This document shows, in pieces, positions 33,907 to 42,558 of a stretch of DNA of 53,804 bases. A program made the translations under genes and the position numbers. Under the pieces are notes generated by a model. The model worked only from the letters and a program-made list of their open reading frames with translations. It was not told where the DNA came from and searched no databases. This stretch comes from Arthrobacter sp. (lineage in GTDB: Bacteria; Actinomycetota; Actinomycetes; Actinomycetales; Micrococcaceae), in contig NZ_JAUNVV010000013.1 of NCBI RefSeq assembly GCF_030540645.1, forward strand, positions 1 to 53,804, in the 5' to 3' direction. Every line of letters begins with the position of its first letter. Within the stretch, counting starts at the first letter, position 1.

Positions 33907-35412
33907 ATGGATATCGTGGCAAAGCCGTGGCCCGCATTGTGGGCACTCGTTCTAGGATTCTTCATGATCCTAGTGGATTCAACCATCGTTTCGGTGGCAA
34001 ACCCCAAGATCATGGAAGGACTCCACACGGACATCACTTCCGTCATCTGGGTGACGAGCGCCTACCTTCTGGCCTATGCAGTACCGCTGCTCGTCACGGG
34101 ACGGCTAGGTGACAAGTACGGGCCCAAGAACCTCTATTTGATTGGTTTGGTTGTCTTCACACTGGCTTCGCTGTGGTGTGGGCTCTCGGGAAGCATCGGC
34201 ATGCTGATACTGGCCCGTGTAGTTCAGGGACTCGGTGCAGCCATGATGACTCCCCAGACCATGGCTGTCATCACCCGTATTTTCGCTCCCGACAAGCGAG
34301 GGCCCGCAATGGGCCTGTGGGGTGCAACTGCTGGCGTGGCCATGCTGGTGGGCCCCATCCTTGGTGGCGTGCTGGTGGACGGGCTGGGTTGGGAATGGAT
34401 CTTCTTCGTCAACGTCCCTGTGGGCATTGTGGCGTTCGTCATGGCTGTGCGGCTCGTCCCGAAGCTGCAGACCCACAATCACACCTTCGACCTGTTGGGT
34501 GTGGCGCTGAGCTCCATCGGCTTGTTCCTGTTGGTCTTTGGCATTCAGGAAGGGGCCAAATATGACTGGGGCACCATCGCCGGACCGCTGACAGTGTGGA
34601 GCCTGATCATCGCCGGAATCATCTTCCTTGTCTTGTTTGTTGGTTGGCAGGCCGTCACCAAGGGCGAACCACTCGTGCCGCTGCACCTGTTCAAGGTGCG
34701 TAATTTTTCGCTTGCGAATGCCTCCATCACCACCGTGGGCTTCAGCATCACCGCCATGACGCTCCCGTTGTTCTTTTACTACCAGCTGGTCCGCGGGCTG
34801 ACACCCACCGAGTCAGCACTCATGATGGTCCCTATGGCTTTGATCTCCGGCATACTGGCACCGTTCGTGGGCAAGCTCGTGGACACAATCAACCCTCGTT
34901 ACGTGGCCTGTTCAGGGTTCGTGCTGATGGCCGCCTCACTTGTATGGACGTCCGTGCTGATGACACCCGCAACCCCCATCTGGCTGTTCCTGCTCCCCAG
35001 CGGGCTGTTGGGTATTGCCAGTTCAGGCATTTGGACCCCGCTCTCCACCACGGCCACCCGGAACCTCGGCCCGCGTGAAGCCGGGGCCGGTGCAGGGATC
35101 TACAACACCACCCGCCAGATTGGCTCCGTGCTGGGCTCGGCGGCCATCGCCGCGCTGATCACGGCACGGCTGGCAGCTGAGATGCCCGCCGGAGCCCCTG
35201 CTGGGGCGAGCGGGTTCGGAGGGCAGCTGCCAGTTGCCTTGCAGGCCGGGTTCGCCACGGCCATGGGCCAGTCAATGTTGTTGCCGGCCGCCGTGGTGCT
35301 GCTCGGCGGACTGACGGCAGCGTTCTTTGCCAAACCACGCCCAGTCGAGGCCATCTATGCAACTTTTAGCGAGCCTGCAGTGCAACCTGAGTCTGCAAGC
35401 CAGCAACACTGA
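33907..35412 (+). CDS. MFS drug exporter, DHA2 (EmrB/QacA) family
   Basis: 501 residues, 14 predicted membrane segments. FMILVDSTIVSVANPKIMEGL and VTGRLGDKYGPKNLYLIGL are the DHA2 helix 1 and motif A regions. ARVVQGLGAAMMTPQTMAVI and GATAGVAMLVGPILGGVLVDG match motifs B and C. It exports drugs or toxic compounds by proton antiport; the range is unknown. AAGGA precedes the ATG. The last 47 bases overlap, tail to tail, the end of the GNAT gene on the other strand. Confidence 0.9.
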   Translation: MDIVAKPWPALWALVLGFFMILVDSTIVSVANPKIMEGLHTDITSVIWVTSAYLLAYAVPLLVTGRLGDKYGPKNLYLIGLVVFTLASLWCGLSGSIGMLILARVVQGLGAAMMTPQTMAVITRIFAPDKRGPAMGLWGATAGVAMLVGPILGGVLVDGLGWEWIFFVNVPVGIVAFVMAVRLVPKLQTHNHTFDLLGVALSSIGLFLLVFGIQEGAKYDWGTIAGPLTVWSLIIAGIIFLVLFVGWQAVTKGEPLVPLHLFKVRNFSLANASITTVGFSITAMTLPLFFYYQLVRGLTPTESALMMVPMALISGILAPFVGKLVDTINPRYVACSGFVLMAASLVWTSVLMTPATPIWLFLLPSGLLGIASSGIWTPLSTTATRNLGPREAGAGAGIYNTTRQIGSVLGSAAIAALITARLAAEMPAGAPAGASGFGGQLPVALQAGFATAMGQSMLLPAAVVLLGGLTAAFFAKPRPVEAIYATFSEPAVQPESASQQH

Positions 35413-36082
35413 AGCCTATTGAGATGGCCAACGCATGAGCGGCCGAATTATTGATATCCGCACGCCATTGCACAATTAGGCCTACACCCAAGGCTTCCTG
35501 GGCGGCGATGCTTGTGGCCAGCCGCCCCGCACCCTGACGCCGGTGCTCGGGGGCAACCAGCGTGCCAATCTGGGCCAGCAGCCCCTGGTACTCGGCGTAC
35601 GCACTGCAGGCGACGGGGCCGGCGTCGGAGGTACCCGAGTCCATGACGGTGAACTGGTGTTCCCGCAGTGAAAGCCGCACGTCATTGACATCATCCGGCG
35701 GGCACAGGGACTCCAGCACAGCCACAGGCCCGGGCCCCGTGGCAACGTGCACTGTGTGGGCAGGCTGGAACACGGCAAGGTCGTCGGCGTAGTACAGGCC
35801 CTGCGTGCCCAGACCGCGGCCGCCGTCGTAACGGGTGAGGCGGAGCATGGTCGAATGGTCGCTGAGCTCGTCGTCGTCGTACGCTTCGGCCGCGGTGAGC
35901 AAATGCTCCGGGCCCGTCAGGATCGACTGGTCCCACAAACGAATGAAGGTCAGCTGCGGTGAGTTGGAGACGTGGGTGATCCGCCCCTTCTCGGCACCCA
36001 CCAAGAGTGAATCGGCGGGCAGGCCAAGGCCGCGTTCCCACGCCAGGAAGACAATGGGTGCGGAGGCAAGGTCAAACGTCAT
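35366..36082 (-). CDS. GNAT-family N-acetyltransferase
   Basis: 238 residues. The C-terminal half holds the acetyl-CoA-binding signature QIGTLVAPEHRRQGAGRLA, then ALAISIGFSVAG as the closing strand. The N-terminal half (1-120) has no motif I recognise and may bind the substrate. A box TAACGT (complement at 36090-36095) is 7 nt before the ATG, so a leaderless start is plausible. The 3' end overlaps the convergent MFS gene by 47 nt. Substrate unknown. Confidence 0.8.
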   Translation of the reverse strand: MTFDLASAPIVFLAWERGLGLPADSLLVGAEKGRITHVSNSPQLTFIRLWDQSILTGPEHLLTAAEAYDDDELSDHSTMLRLTRYDGGRGLGTQGLYYADDLAVFQPAHTVHVATGPGPVAVLESLCPPDDVNDVRLSLREHQFTVMDSGTSDAGPVACSAYAEYQGLLAQIGTLVAPEHRRQGAGRLATSIAAQEALGVGLIVQWRADINNSAAHALAISIGFSVAGLQTQVALQAR

Positions 36083-36095
36083 GCTTTAAACGTTA

Positions 36096-36125
36096 GCGCC
36101 CCCGGCACAGGAGTGCAGGGGGCGC
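36096..36125 (-). terminator. Hairpin between pfkA and the GNAT gene
   Basis: GCGCCCCC (36096-36103) pairs with GGGGGCGC (36118-36125), with an inner GCAC/GTGC around AGGA. It lies just downstream of pfkA on the minus strand and abuts the -10 box of the GNAT gene. Confidence 0.6.
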
Positions 36126-36137
36126 CGGCGGATTTCA

Positions 36138-37163
36138 CTAGCCGAACAGGATGGCCGCTTCGTCGTAGCGGTGCTGTGGCACCTTTTTCAGGTTCCCGAG
36201 GGCGGCCTCAAAGGGCACGTGCTCAATCTCGGTTCCCTTGAGCGAAACCATGGTGCCCCAACGTTCTTCCACAACCGAGTCGACGGCGGCCATGCCCAAC
36301 CGGGTGGCCAGCACACGGTCGAAGCTGGAGGGGACGCCACCGCGCTGGATGTGGCCAAGAATGGTGGCTCGGGTTTCAATGCCGGTGCGGGCCTCAATCT
36401 CCGGGGCCAGCTGGTCGCCAATGCCGCCAAGGCGCGGACGGCCAAAGGCGTCCAGACCGCGTTCGGAATGGGCGGAATCCTGGTGGTCGGGGACAAACCC
36501 CTCGGCCACCACGATCAACGGCGCACGGCCGCGGTCGCGTGCCTCCAGAACCCATGCCACGATCTGGTCCATGCTGGTTTTTTGTTCCGGGATCAACACT
36601 GCGTGGGCGCCTGTGGCCATGCCTGCATGCAGCGCAATCCAGCCCACGTGGCGGCCCATGACTTCGGCAATCATGCAGCGGTGGTGGGACTCTCCGGTGG
36701 TGCGCAGCCGGTCGATCGCCTCAGTGGCAATCTGCACGGCAGTATCAAAGCCGAAGGTGTAGTCGGTGGCGTCAAGATCGTTGTCCACGGTCTTGGGAAC
36801 GCCCACGATCTTCAAACCTGCGTCGGTCAGGCGGCGGGCCGCAGCCAGCGTGCCCTCCCCGCCAATGGCGATCATGGCGTCGATGCCGAGGCGTTCCATG
36901 TGGGCCTTGATGACGTCAGGGCCACCGTTGCCTTCAAAGGGGTTGGTGCGTGAAGTGCCCAAGATGGTGCCACCCTGCTTGGAAATGCCGCGCACCATGT
37001 GGCGGGGCAAATCCATGACATCGCCTTCAACAACACCGCGCCAGCCATCACGGAAGCCCACAAATTCGTGTCCGTAGACCTTGATGCCCTTCAATACGAT
37101 TCCGCGGATTACAGCATTCAAGCCAGGGCAGTCTCCGCCGCTGGTGAGAATTCCAATCTTCAT
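36138..37163 (-). CDS. pfkA: 6-phosphofructokinase
   Basis: 341 residues. It phosphorylates fructose 6-phosphate to the 1,6-bisphosphate in glycolysis. ILTSGGDCPGLNAVIRG opens the nucleotide site. GGEGTLAAARRL has glycine at the position that separates ATP-dependent from pyrophosphate-dependent enzymes (the latter usually have aspartate), so ATP use is favoured. VPKTVDNDLDATDYTFGFDT and IAEVMGRHVGWIALHAG complete the active site. A promoter lies about 70 nt upstream (plus 37231-37258). Confidence 0.93.
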   Translation of the reverse strand: MKIGILTSGGDCPGLNAVIRGIVLKGIKVYGHEFVGFRDGWRGVVEGDVMDLPRHMVRGISKQGGTILGTSRTNPFEGNGGPDVIKAHMERLGIDAMIAIGGEGTLAAARRLTDAGLKIVGVPKTVDNDLDATDYTFGFDTAVQIATEAIDRLRTTGESHHRCMIAEVMGRHVGWIALHAGMATGAHAVLIPEQKTSMDQIVAWVLEARDRGRAPLIVVAEGFVPDHQDSAHSERGLDAFGRPRLGGIGDQLAPEIEARTGIETRATILGHIQRGGVPSSFDRVLATRLGMAAVDSVVEERWGTMVSLKGTEIEHVPFEAALGNLKKVPQHRYDEAAILFG

Positions 37164-37230
37164 GTGTCTATAGGCCCTTCGAGGGTGGAGTCAATGTGAT
37201 TTGAGCGCACCATTGAGCTCCTCTCATAGT

Positions 37231-37258
37231 ATTCTAGACGGCCGTGTGATCCGGACAA
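37231..37258 (-). promoter_or_regulatory. pfkA: Candidate pfkA promoter
   Basis: On the minus strand TTGTCC (complement at 37253-37258) and TAGAAT (complement at 37231-37236) are separated by 16 nt, upstream of the pfkA start at 37163. Confidence 0.5.
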
Positions 37259-37286
37259 CTCCGTGTATGTGGCGCGGAGTCGTCCG
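37252..37286 (-). terminator. 12-bp inverted repeat after the small membrane gene
   Basis: CGGACAACTCCG (37252-37263) and CGGAGTCGTCCG (37275-37286) pair with one non-match that becomes a wobble in minus-strand RNA. It follows the 82-residue gene and overlaps the pfkA -35 box. There is no U-run. Confidence 0.4.
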
Positions 37287-37292
37287 CGGCAG

Positions 37293-37541
37293 CTACTTTC
37301 GACGTAAAAGATGCACAGCCCCACCAGCAATCATGGCGACTCCGGCTCCCAGCAGCAGCCACATGGCTGTTTGCCCGGCATCAAGCTCGAGCCCCGTCTG
37401 GCGGATAATGATGAGCAAAACACCAAGGACAAGCACGACGGCGCCCCACACCATGGTGCCCACCCGCATCTGGGGCTTCTGCGTGGTTGGGCGGTTGCTG
37501 CCTTCCTGGGGGATGCCAAGGTCATCTGTTGCGTTGTTCAT
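37293..37541 (-). CDS. Small two-helix membrane protein behind the PspC gene
   Basis: 82 residues. A polar N-terminus of about 28 residues is followed by two hydrophobic segments (about 30-48 and 56-75) and a basic end (HLLRRK). AAGGA lies about 7 nt before the ATG at 37541. An in-frame ATG at 37589 overlapping the stop of the preceding PspC gene (ATGA) is an alternative that would add 16 residues. Position behind the PspC/LiaF-like gene suggests a membrane accessory of the envelope-stress module; function unknown. Confidence 0.7.
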   Translation of the reverse strand: MNNATDDLGIPQEGSNRPTTQKPQMRVGTMVWGAVVLVLGVLLIIIRQTGLELDAGQTAMWLLLGAGVAMIAGGAVHLLRRK

Positions 37542-37585
37542 GAGGTATTCCTTCGCTGTTGAATTGATGGGGTTCCCAGCACCGG

Positions 37586-38977
37586 TCATGGCGTCACTGC
37601 CGCAGGAACGGTGGAGGCAACGGATACAACGGTGATGTCGCTGGCCGCACCTTGCAAGGTGATGACCATGCGGTGGCCTTTCGCCTGCACGTTGAGGTCG
37701 GTGGTTGCACTCGTGGCAAGAGAACCGGTCTGGTCTGCGCCGTCGACCGTCAGTGAGGATGCGGCCAACTCGCTCTTGAGCCGCACCGGCATGTCCTTGG
37801 GGACTTTGATGGTGACGGAGGAGGCCACCACATTGACGGGGATCTGGACATCCGTGGTCAGGGATCCGGTGCTGAACTGCGTGAAGTCAAGGGTTGCATC
37901 GCCAAAGACCATGGAGCGGCCCGTTTCAGCTGCGCTGATGGAGGTGGGCGCCCAGTTCATGTTGTTCAACGCCGTGAATTGCCCGTTATGTGGTGGGATG
38001 CTCAGCAGGCCGGCCAGCACCAGCATGACAATGGCAAACGCGCTGACACCACCTGCCGCCCGCCCCATGGCGCCCGCTGCCACAATGGCAACGCCGGCGG
38101 TGATCGCCGCAGCAGCCGCTGCGGTGGCCACCTGGTAGCCATGCAGGTCAACGACGTTCGTGCTGTCCAGGATCAGCACAACAGCGCCAACCACCACAGC
38201 CAGACCCAATGTCAAAAGGCTTGCAGCTGTGCCCATTCGAGGTGTGATCTTGTGCGGCTTTTGCTTCACATACATCTGCGGATTTGGCGTAAAGGTACCA
38301 GATGACGGGTACATCAACGGTGGTTCCTGCCACTGCTCCGGCGGGAACGGCTGGCTTTCGTGGTGGCTTTGCGGTGCCCCCTGGAACGGTCCCTGGGTAG
38401 GGCCTTGGTGGGGCCCCTGCCACTGGGGTGGGGCGGAAGGCTTTGACTTATTTCGCGTCACGGCCCAGTAAATGACGGCCGTGACTCCGGCGAGCCAAAA
38501 TAGTGGCCAGGGGAACCAGGAATCGTCCTGGCCCACAGCAAAGCCGGGTCCTTGGCCGAGCAAGCCGAGGATTGCCAGCGCCACCGCCCCGCTCATGCCG
38601 GTGGACCAGTGGCCGCGGCCGGCCTCCTGCGCGTGGATCCGGCCGTCGGGTTCCGGCAGCAGCGCCCAGGCAACTCCGTATGCTAGCAGCCCAACACCAA
38701 AAAATAGGGTCAGGACCACTGTCAGGCCGCGGACAATGACGGGATCGATCCCCCACCGGTGCGCCAAACCGCTGCATACCCCGCCCATCCAGCGGTTGGG
38801 GGAGCGTTGCACACCGAGTCCGTGGATCCACTGAAAGAACTTGGCCGATTCCGGCGGAGGCCCGGGACGGTAGGTGCCGGACTGGAAATTTTCCGGTGCT
38901 GGCGGAGGTGGTGCGGGATTGTCCGGGCTGGGTGTGGGCCCTTCCGGCTGTTCTGGGGTGCTGTGTGAGGTGTCCAT
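37586..38977 (-). CDS. PspC-domain membrane protein with LiaF-like C-terminus (EsrI-like)
   Basis: 463 residues. A Pro/Ser-rich cytoplasmic start (1-45) leads to a PspC domain at about 57-112 (SPNRWMGGVCSGLAHRWGID). Further membrane segments follow, then a Pro/Gln/His-rich linker with repeated GPxQGP units, three or four more helices, and an extracellular strand-rich domain of about 130 residues. That domain resembles the C-terminal part of LiaF/YvqF-type proteins. In Corynebacterium EsrI and Bacillus LiaF, such proteins restrain the paired kinase until the envelope is damaged. It is divergent from the kinase gene over a 114-nt region with repeats. The ATG at 38977 marks where protein-like sequence begins, although the frame is open to 39463. 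Confidence 0.8.
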   Translation of the reverse strand: MDTSHSTPEQPEGPTPSPDNPAPPPPAPENFQSGTYRPGPPPESAKFFQWIHGLGVQRSPNRWMGGVCSGLAHRWGIDPVIVRGLTVVLTLFFGVGLLAYGVAWALLPEPDGRIHAQEAGRGHWSTGMSGAVALAILGLLGQGPGFAVGQDDSWFPWPLFWLAGVTAVIYWAVTRNKSKPSAPPQWQGPHQGPTQGPFQGAPQSHHESQPFPPEQWQEPPLMYPSSGTFTPNPQMYVKQKPHKITPRMGTAASLLTLGLAVVVGAVVLILDSTNVVDLHGYQVATAAAAAAITAGVAIVAAGAMGRAAGGVSAFAIVMLVLAGLLSIPPHNGQFTALNNMNWAPTSISAAETGRSMVFGDATLDFTQFSTGSLTTDVQIPVNVVASSVTIKVPKDMPVRLKSELAASSLTVDGADQTGSLATSATTDLNVQAKGHRMVITLQGAASDITVVSVASTVPAAVTP

Positions 38978-39013
38978 GCTTCTATGGTTCCTGTTCAATG
39001 CCCCTTGGACTAT

Positions 39014-39050
39014 CCGGGGTGACCCTGAAAGAACCCTGAAGCAACCCCGG
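39014..39050. promoter_or_regulatory. Repeats in the divergent promoter of the PspC module
   Basis: CCGGGGT (39014-39020) and ACCCCGG (39044-39050) are inverted. Between them ACCCTGAA occurs twice, at 39022-39029 and 39033-39040, an 11-bp step, and a variant GCCCTGAG follows at about 39061-39068. Helical-turn spacing suits a bound response regulator. Confidence 0.55.
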
Positions 39051-39091
39051 GAAGCACTGCGGGCTGGCCCTGAGCATGCTTGGATTGAGGC

Positions 39092-40366
39092 ATGAGCGCA
39101 AAGATGTACCGTTCCCCGAAGCGCATGGTCGCGGGGGTTTGCGGCGGGCTGGCCCAGCACCTGGGGATCAAGGTGGGGCTGGTGCGCGCCATCTTCATTG
39201 GCACCAGTTTCTTCTTTGGCGCAAGCCTGATCTTTTACGCGTGGTTGTGGCTGTTGGTTCCGATGGCCGATGAGCGTGCTGGTGCGTCGCCCCCAGTCGT
39301 GGAGGCCGACGGGAATCCGAGGTTGAAGCTTTTCCGCCCTGCCGCAGGAGCAGCAATAGCCGATACCCCACACCCCGAGCGCACCAAAACCCCCGTTGGC
39401 TTCAAGGAAATTGCCATTGGTGGGGGACTCTTCGTTGTGGCTTTCATCTTGTTTGGCAGGCAAATGGGCTGGGACCTGCAGCTGGGAACGCTGGTCCCGC
39501 TCCTGGTCATAGTCTTGGGCGCCGTGCTGGCATGGATCCAGCTGGACAACACCCGTCGAATCGGTTTACTGAGTGCGGCAAAAGCAGACACACCCACTGC
39601 GTTGTTGCGCTTGGGTGGTGGCACAGCCCTCGTGATTGCTGGCGTGATCGTCATGGTGACTGGTTCTGGATCGTGGCCATTGCTCTGGGCCTCAATAGTG
39701 GCTTCCCTGGCAGTGCTGGCGGGTGTGGCACTCGTGCTGGCCCCCTGGGCGATGAAGTTTTGGCGGGAGTTCCAAAATGAACGAGCCGGACGTATTCGTG
39801 AAACGGAACGGGCAGAAATTGCCGCCCATCTGCACGACTCCGTATTGCAAACCCTGGCCTTGATCCAGAAGAACGCCCATTCGCCCAGTGAGGTGACTCG
39901 CCTTGCCCGTGCGCAGGAGCGCGAGCTGCGGGAATGGATCTACCAAGATTCCGCGCACAATTCGGGCGCCCTGGTTGAGCGTGTCAAAGCCGTGTGTGCC
40001 GAGGCGGAGGACCTTTACGGCCAGGCCGTGGAGGTTGTTGCGGTGGGCGATGCTGAACTCACCGAACACAGCAGTGCGTTGGTACAAGCCGTGCGAGAGG
40101 CCGTGCTAAACGGTGTACGGCACGGTGGAACCGCGGTATCCGTGTACGTGGAAGCAGGGGAAAAAGGTGTTGACGTCTTCGTGAAGGATCGCGGGTCGGG
40201 CTTTGACCTGACGGGCGTGCCGACGGACAGGCTGGGAGTCCGGGAGTCCGTCGTCGGACGCATGCAACGCAACGGCGGCACCGCTGAGATCATTAGTTCA
40301 GCGGAAGGCACTGAAGTCCGGCTGCATCTGCCCAGCGAAACATCAGCAAATGAGGAAGCCAAATGA
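39092..40366 (+). CDS. PspC-fused NarL-type sensor histidine kinase (EsrS-like)
   Basis: 424 residues. An N-terminal PspC domain (about 7-60: SPKRMVAGVCGGLAQHLGI) is followed by about five more membrane helices to residue 222. A HisKA_3 dimerisation domain has AEIAAHLHDSVLQTLALIQ with the phospho-acceptor His248. The ATPase domain has an N box at REAVLNGVRHGG and a G box at VKDRGSGFDLTG. It probably senses envelope stress through membrane helices rather than an extracellular domain and phosphorylates the next gene product, whose start overlaps its stop (ATGA). Confidence 0.88.
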   Translation: MSAKMYRSPKRMVAGVCGGLAQHLGIKVGLVRAIFIGTSFFFGASLIFYAWLWLLVPMADERAGASPPVVEADGNPRLKLFRPAAGAAIADTPHPERTKTPVGFKEIAIGGGLFVVAFILFGRQMGWDLQLGTLVPLLVIVLGAVLAWIQLDNTRRIGLLSAAKADTPTALLRLGGGTALVIAGVIVMVTGSGSWPLLWASIVASLAVLAGVALVLAPWAMKFWREFQNERAGRIRETERAEIAAHLHDSVLQTLALIQKNAHSPSEVTRLARAQERELREWIYQDSAHNSGALVERVKAVCAEAEDLYGQAVEVVAVGDAELTEHSSALVQAVREAVLNGVRHGGTAVSVYVEAGEKGVDVFVKDRGSGFDLTGVPTDRLGVRESVVGRMQRNGGTAEIISSAEGTEVRLHLPSETSANEEAK

Positions 40367-41019
40367 CTGTGCCTGCAACGCCCATCAAGGTAGTGATTGT
40401 CGACGACCACGCAATCTTCCGCTCCGGCCTCAAAGCAGATCTGGCCGCGGACATTGACGTACAGGCGGAAGCGGCAACTGTTGAAGAGGCCATTGCCGCC
40501 GTTCATGCCGTGCAGCCAGACGTGGTGCTGCTTGATGTGCATCTGCCCGGTGGCCGGGGACAGGGTGGGCGCGAAGTCATCGCCGGCTGTGCGGCGTTGC
40601 TCACTGGCACGAAGTTCCTGGCACTGAGCGTTTCCGACTCTGCCGAAGACGTGGTGTCGGTGATTCGCGCTGGTGCGCGCGGCTATGTGACCAAATCAAT
40701 TTCCGGCAGCGAAATTTCCGCTGCCGTCAGGCGCGTGGCAGGCGGAGATGCCGTGTTTTCGCCCAGGCTGGCCGGCTTTGTGCTGGACGCCTTCGGCACA
40801 GCCGAAGTGGCCGTGGAAGACGAACTGGACAAGCTGTCAGCCCGGGAGCTGGAAGTCATGCGCTTGATTGCGCGCGGCTATTCGTACAAGGAGGTGGCCA
40901 AGGCCCTGTTCATCTCCATCAAGACCGTGGAGACCCACGTTTCGGCCGTACTGCGCAAACTGCAATTGTCTTCCCGCCACGAACTCACCCGCTGGGCAGT
41001 GGACCGCCGCCTGCTCTAG
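40363..41019 (+). CDS. NarL/LuxR-type response regulator (EsrR-like)
   Basis: 218 residues. The receiver domain has acidic pair D14/D15 and phospho-acceptor D58 (VVLLDVHLPGG). The LuxR-type helix-turn-helix at about 152-215 reads LSARELEVMRLIARGYSYKE, then IKTVETHVSAVLRKL. It is translationally coupled to the kinase gene. Likely targets are the divergent promoter with ACCCTGAA repeats and other envelope genes. Confidence 0.92.
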   Translation: MTVPATPIKVVIVDDHAIFRSGLKADLAADIDVQAEAATVEEAIAAVHAVQPDVVLLDVHLPGGRGQGGREVIAGCAALLTGTKFLALSVSDSAEDVVSVIRAGARGYVTKSISGSEISAAVRRVAGGDAVFSPRLAGFVLDAFGTAEVAVEDELDKLSARELEVMRLIARGYSYKEVAKALFISIKTVETHVSAVLRKLQLSSRHELTRWAVDRRLL

Positions 41020-41041
41020 GCCACCGACTACCGGTCGCCGA

Positions 41042-41221
41042 CTGCAGCGGGAAGTCCCTCGCGGGCAGTAAGATTTCCTCGGTCGCTTGGGCGACCTCGA
41101 AAATCCATCCCCGCTCCGGGACCTCCCGCTGCAGCGTCCGCGACTTCAGCTATGCGCTGGGTTGAGGTCCCAATCCTGCGCCACAGAGTCACTGGCGCAG
41201 GATTCACTGACGAATCCTGCG
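41042..41221. repeat. Nested inverted repeats between convergent genes
   Basis: A 17-bp inverted repeat (41042-41058 with 41118-41134, one mismatch; core CTGCAGCGGGA) encloses a GGTCGC-TTGG-GCGACC hairpin (41081-41096). Next comes a perfect 12-bp stem AATCCTGCGCCA (41172-41183) / TGGCGCAGGATT (41193-41204), and AATCCTGCG is repeated at 41213-41221. No U-run. The 231-base gap (41020-41250) holds no gene. Confidence 0.6.
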
Positions 41222-41250
41222 AATAATGTCATCAGCAACAGGGCTTTTCG

Positions 41251-42483
41251 CTACTTGGCTGCGCCCAGGAATTCCTGCAGCCGCCCAACACCTGTGGCGA
41301 GGTCGTCGTCGCCGAGGGCGTAGGACAGGCGCAGGAAGCCACTGGGGCCGAACGCTTCTCCAGGGACCACGGCAACTTCCACCTTGTCCAGAATCAGTGC
41401 GGCAAGTTCAACCGAGGTGGCCGGACGGATCCCCCCAATTTCACGGCCCAGCAGGGCGCGGACGTCTGGGTAGGCATAAAAAGCGCCATGCGGGGTGGGG
41501 CACTCGACCCCGTCAATGGAGTTCAACGCAGCAACCATGGCCTTGCGACGGCGGTCAAAGGCCACTTTCATCTCCTCAACGGCCGTCAACGGACCCGAGA
41601 CAGCGGCCAGTGCGGCCATTTGGGACACATTCGCCACGTTGGAGGTTGCGTGGGACTGCATGTTGGTCGCTGCTTTGGTGACATCCAGAGGCGCAATCAT
41701 CCAACCCACGCGCCATCCGGTCATGGCGTAGGTCTTGGCCACGCCGTTGAGGATGACCACGCGGTCGCCCAATTCGGGTGTTGCCGTGGCAATCGAGGTG
41801 AACGGCACGTCGTCGTAGGTGAGGTGTTCGTAGATTTCATCCGTGATGACCCAGATGCCCTTGGAAGCCGCCCACAAGCCAATCTCGCGGGTTTGCTCGG
41901 GGGAGTAGACGGCACCGGTTGGATTGGAGGGGGACACAAACAGCAACACTTTGGTGCGCGGAGTCCAAGCAGCATCCAACTGCTCCACCGTGACGAGGTA
42001 GCCCTGCTCCGGGCCCGCGAAAACCTCGACCGGCACGCCGCCTCCCAAGCGGATGGCTTCCGGGTAGGTGGTCCAGTAGGGGGACGGCACAATGACTTCA
42101 TCGCCTGGATCAAGCAACGTGGCGAAGGACTCGTACACAGCCTGCTTGCCACCGTTCGTCACCAGCACCTGTGCGGGATCAACAGTGTAGCCGGAGTCAC
42201 GCAGCGTCTTCGCGGCGATGGCGCTGCGCAGTTCCGGCAATCCGGCGGCGGGGGAGTAGCGGTGGTATTTGGGCTGCCGGGCAGCGGCAATAGCTGCCTC
42301 GACAATGTAGTCGGGGGTGGGGAAGTCCGGTTCACCGGCGCCAAAGCCAATGACCGGCCGGCCCGCAGCTTTCAAGGCCTTGGCCTTGGCATCTACGGCC
42401 AGGGTGGCGGATTCGGCAATGGCGGCGATCCGGGCGGAAACACGGCGCCCGGAGGCTTGGTCAGCTGTCAGTTCGGCAGACAT
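41251..42483 (-). CDS. Pyridoxal-phosphate aminotransferase, aspartate aminotransferase type
   Basis: 410 residues of fold-type I, subgroup I-gamma. [20 protein letters not shown] and [18 protein letters not shown] are typical of AspC/AatA enzymes of bacteria. [15 protein letters not shown] carries the conserved [21 protein letters not shown] the PLP-binding lysine, and [13 protein letters not shown] the substrate-binding arginine. The probable reaction is aspartate plus 2-oxoglutarate to oxaloacetate plus glutamate, though related enzymes act on prephenate or alanine. The ATG at 42483 is preferred; the frame starts 12 codons earlier without a ribosome-binding site. Confidence 0.9.
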   Translation of the reverse strand: MSAELTADQASGRRVSARIAAIAESATLAVDAKAKALKAAGRPVIGFGAGEPDFPTPDYIVEAAIAAARQPKYHRYSPAAGLPELRSAIAAKTLRDSGYTVDPAQVLVTNGGKQAVYESFATLLDPGDEVIVPSPYWTTYPEAIRLGGGVPVEVFAGPEQGYLVTVEQLDAAWTPRTKVLLFVSPSNPTGAVYSPEQTREIGLWAASKGIWVITDEIYEHLTYDDVPFTSIATATPELGDRVVILNGVAKTYAMTGWRVGWMIAPLDVTKAATNMQSHATSNVANVSQMAALAAVSGPLTAVEEMKVAFDRRRKAMVAALNSIDGVECPTPHGAFYAYPDVRALLGREIGGIRPATSVELAALILDKVEVAVVPGEAFGPSGFLRLSYALGDDDLATGVGRLQEFLGAAK

Positions 42484-42558
42484 CAGGACTCTTTCTTCGG
42501 TGGGAGGCACAAAATACACACATCGTCACTGTCTACTTTAGGCGCATCTGCTGCCCGG

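Noticed and set aside
36138-37163. Pyrophosphate-dependent phosphofructokinase
   Set aside because: The discriminating motif reads GGEGT, with glycine where PPi enzymes usually have aspartate.
38978-39463. N-terminal extension of the PspC protein by 162 codons
   Set aside because: It would overlap the divergent kinase gene and promoter; the sequence is an antisense shadow of the kinase's own PspC domain.
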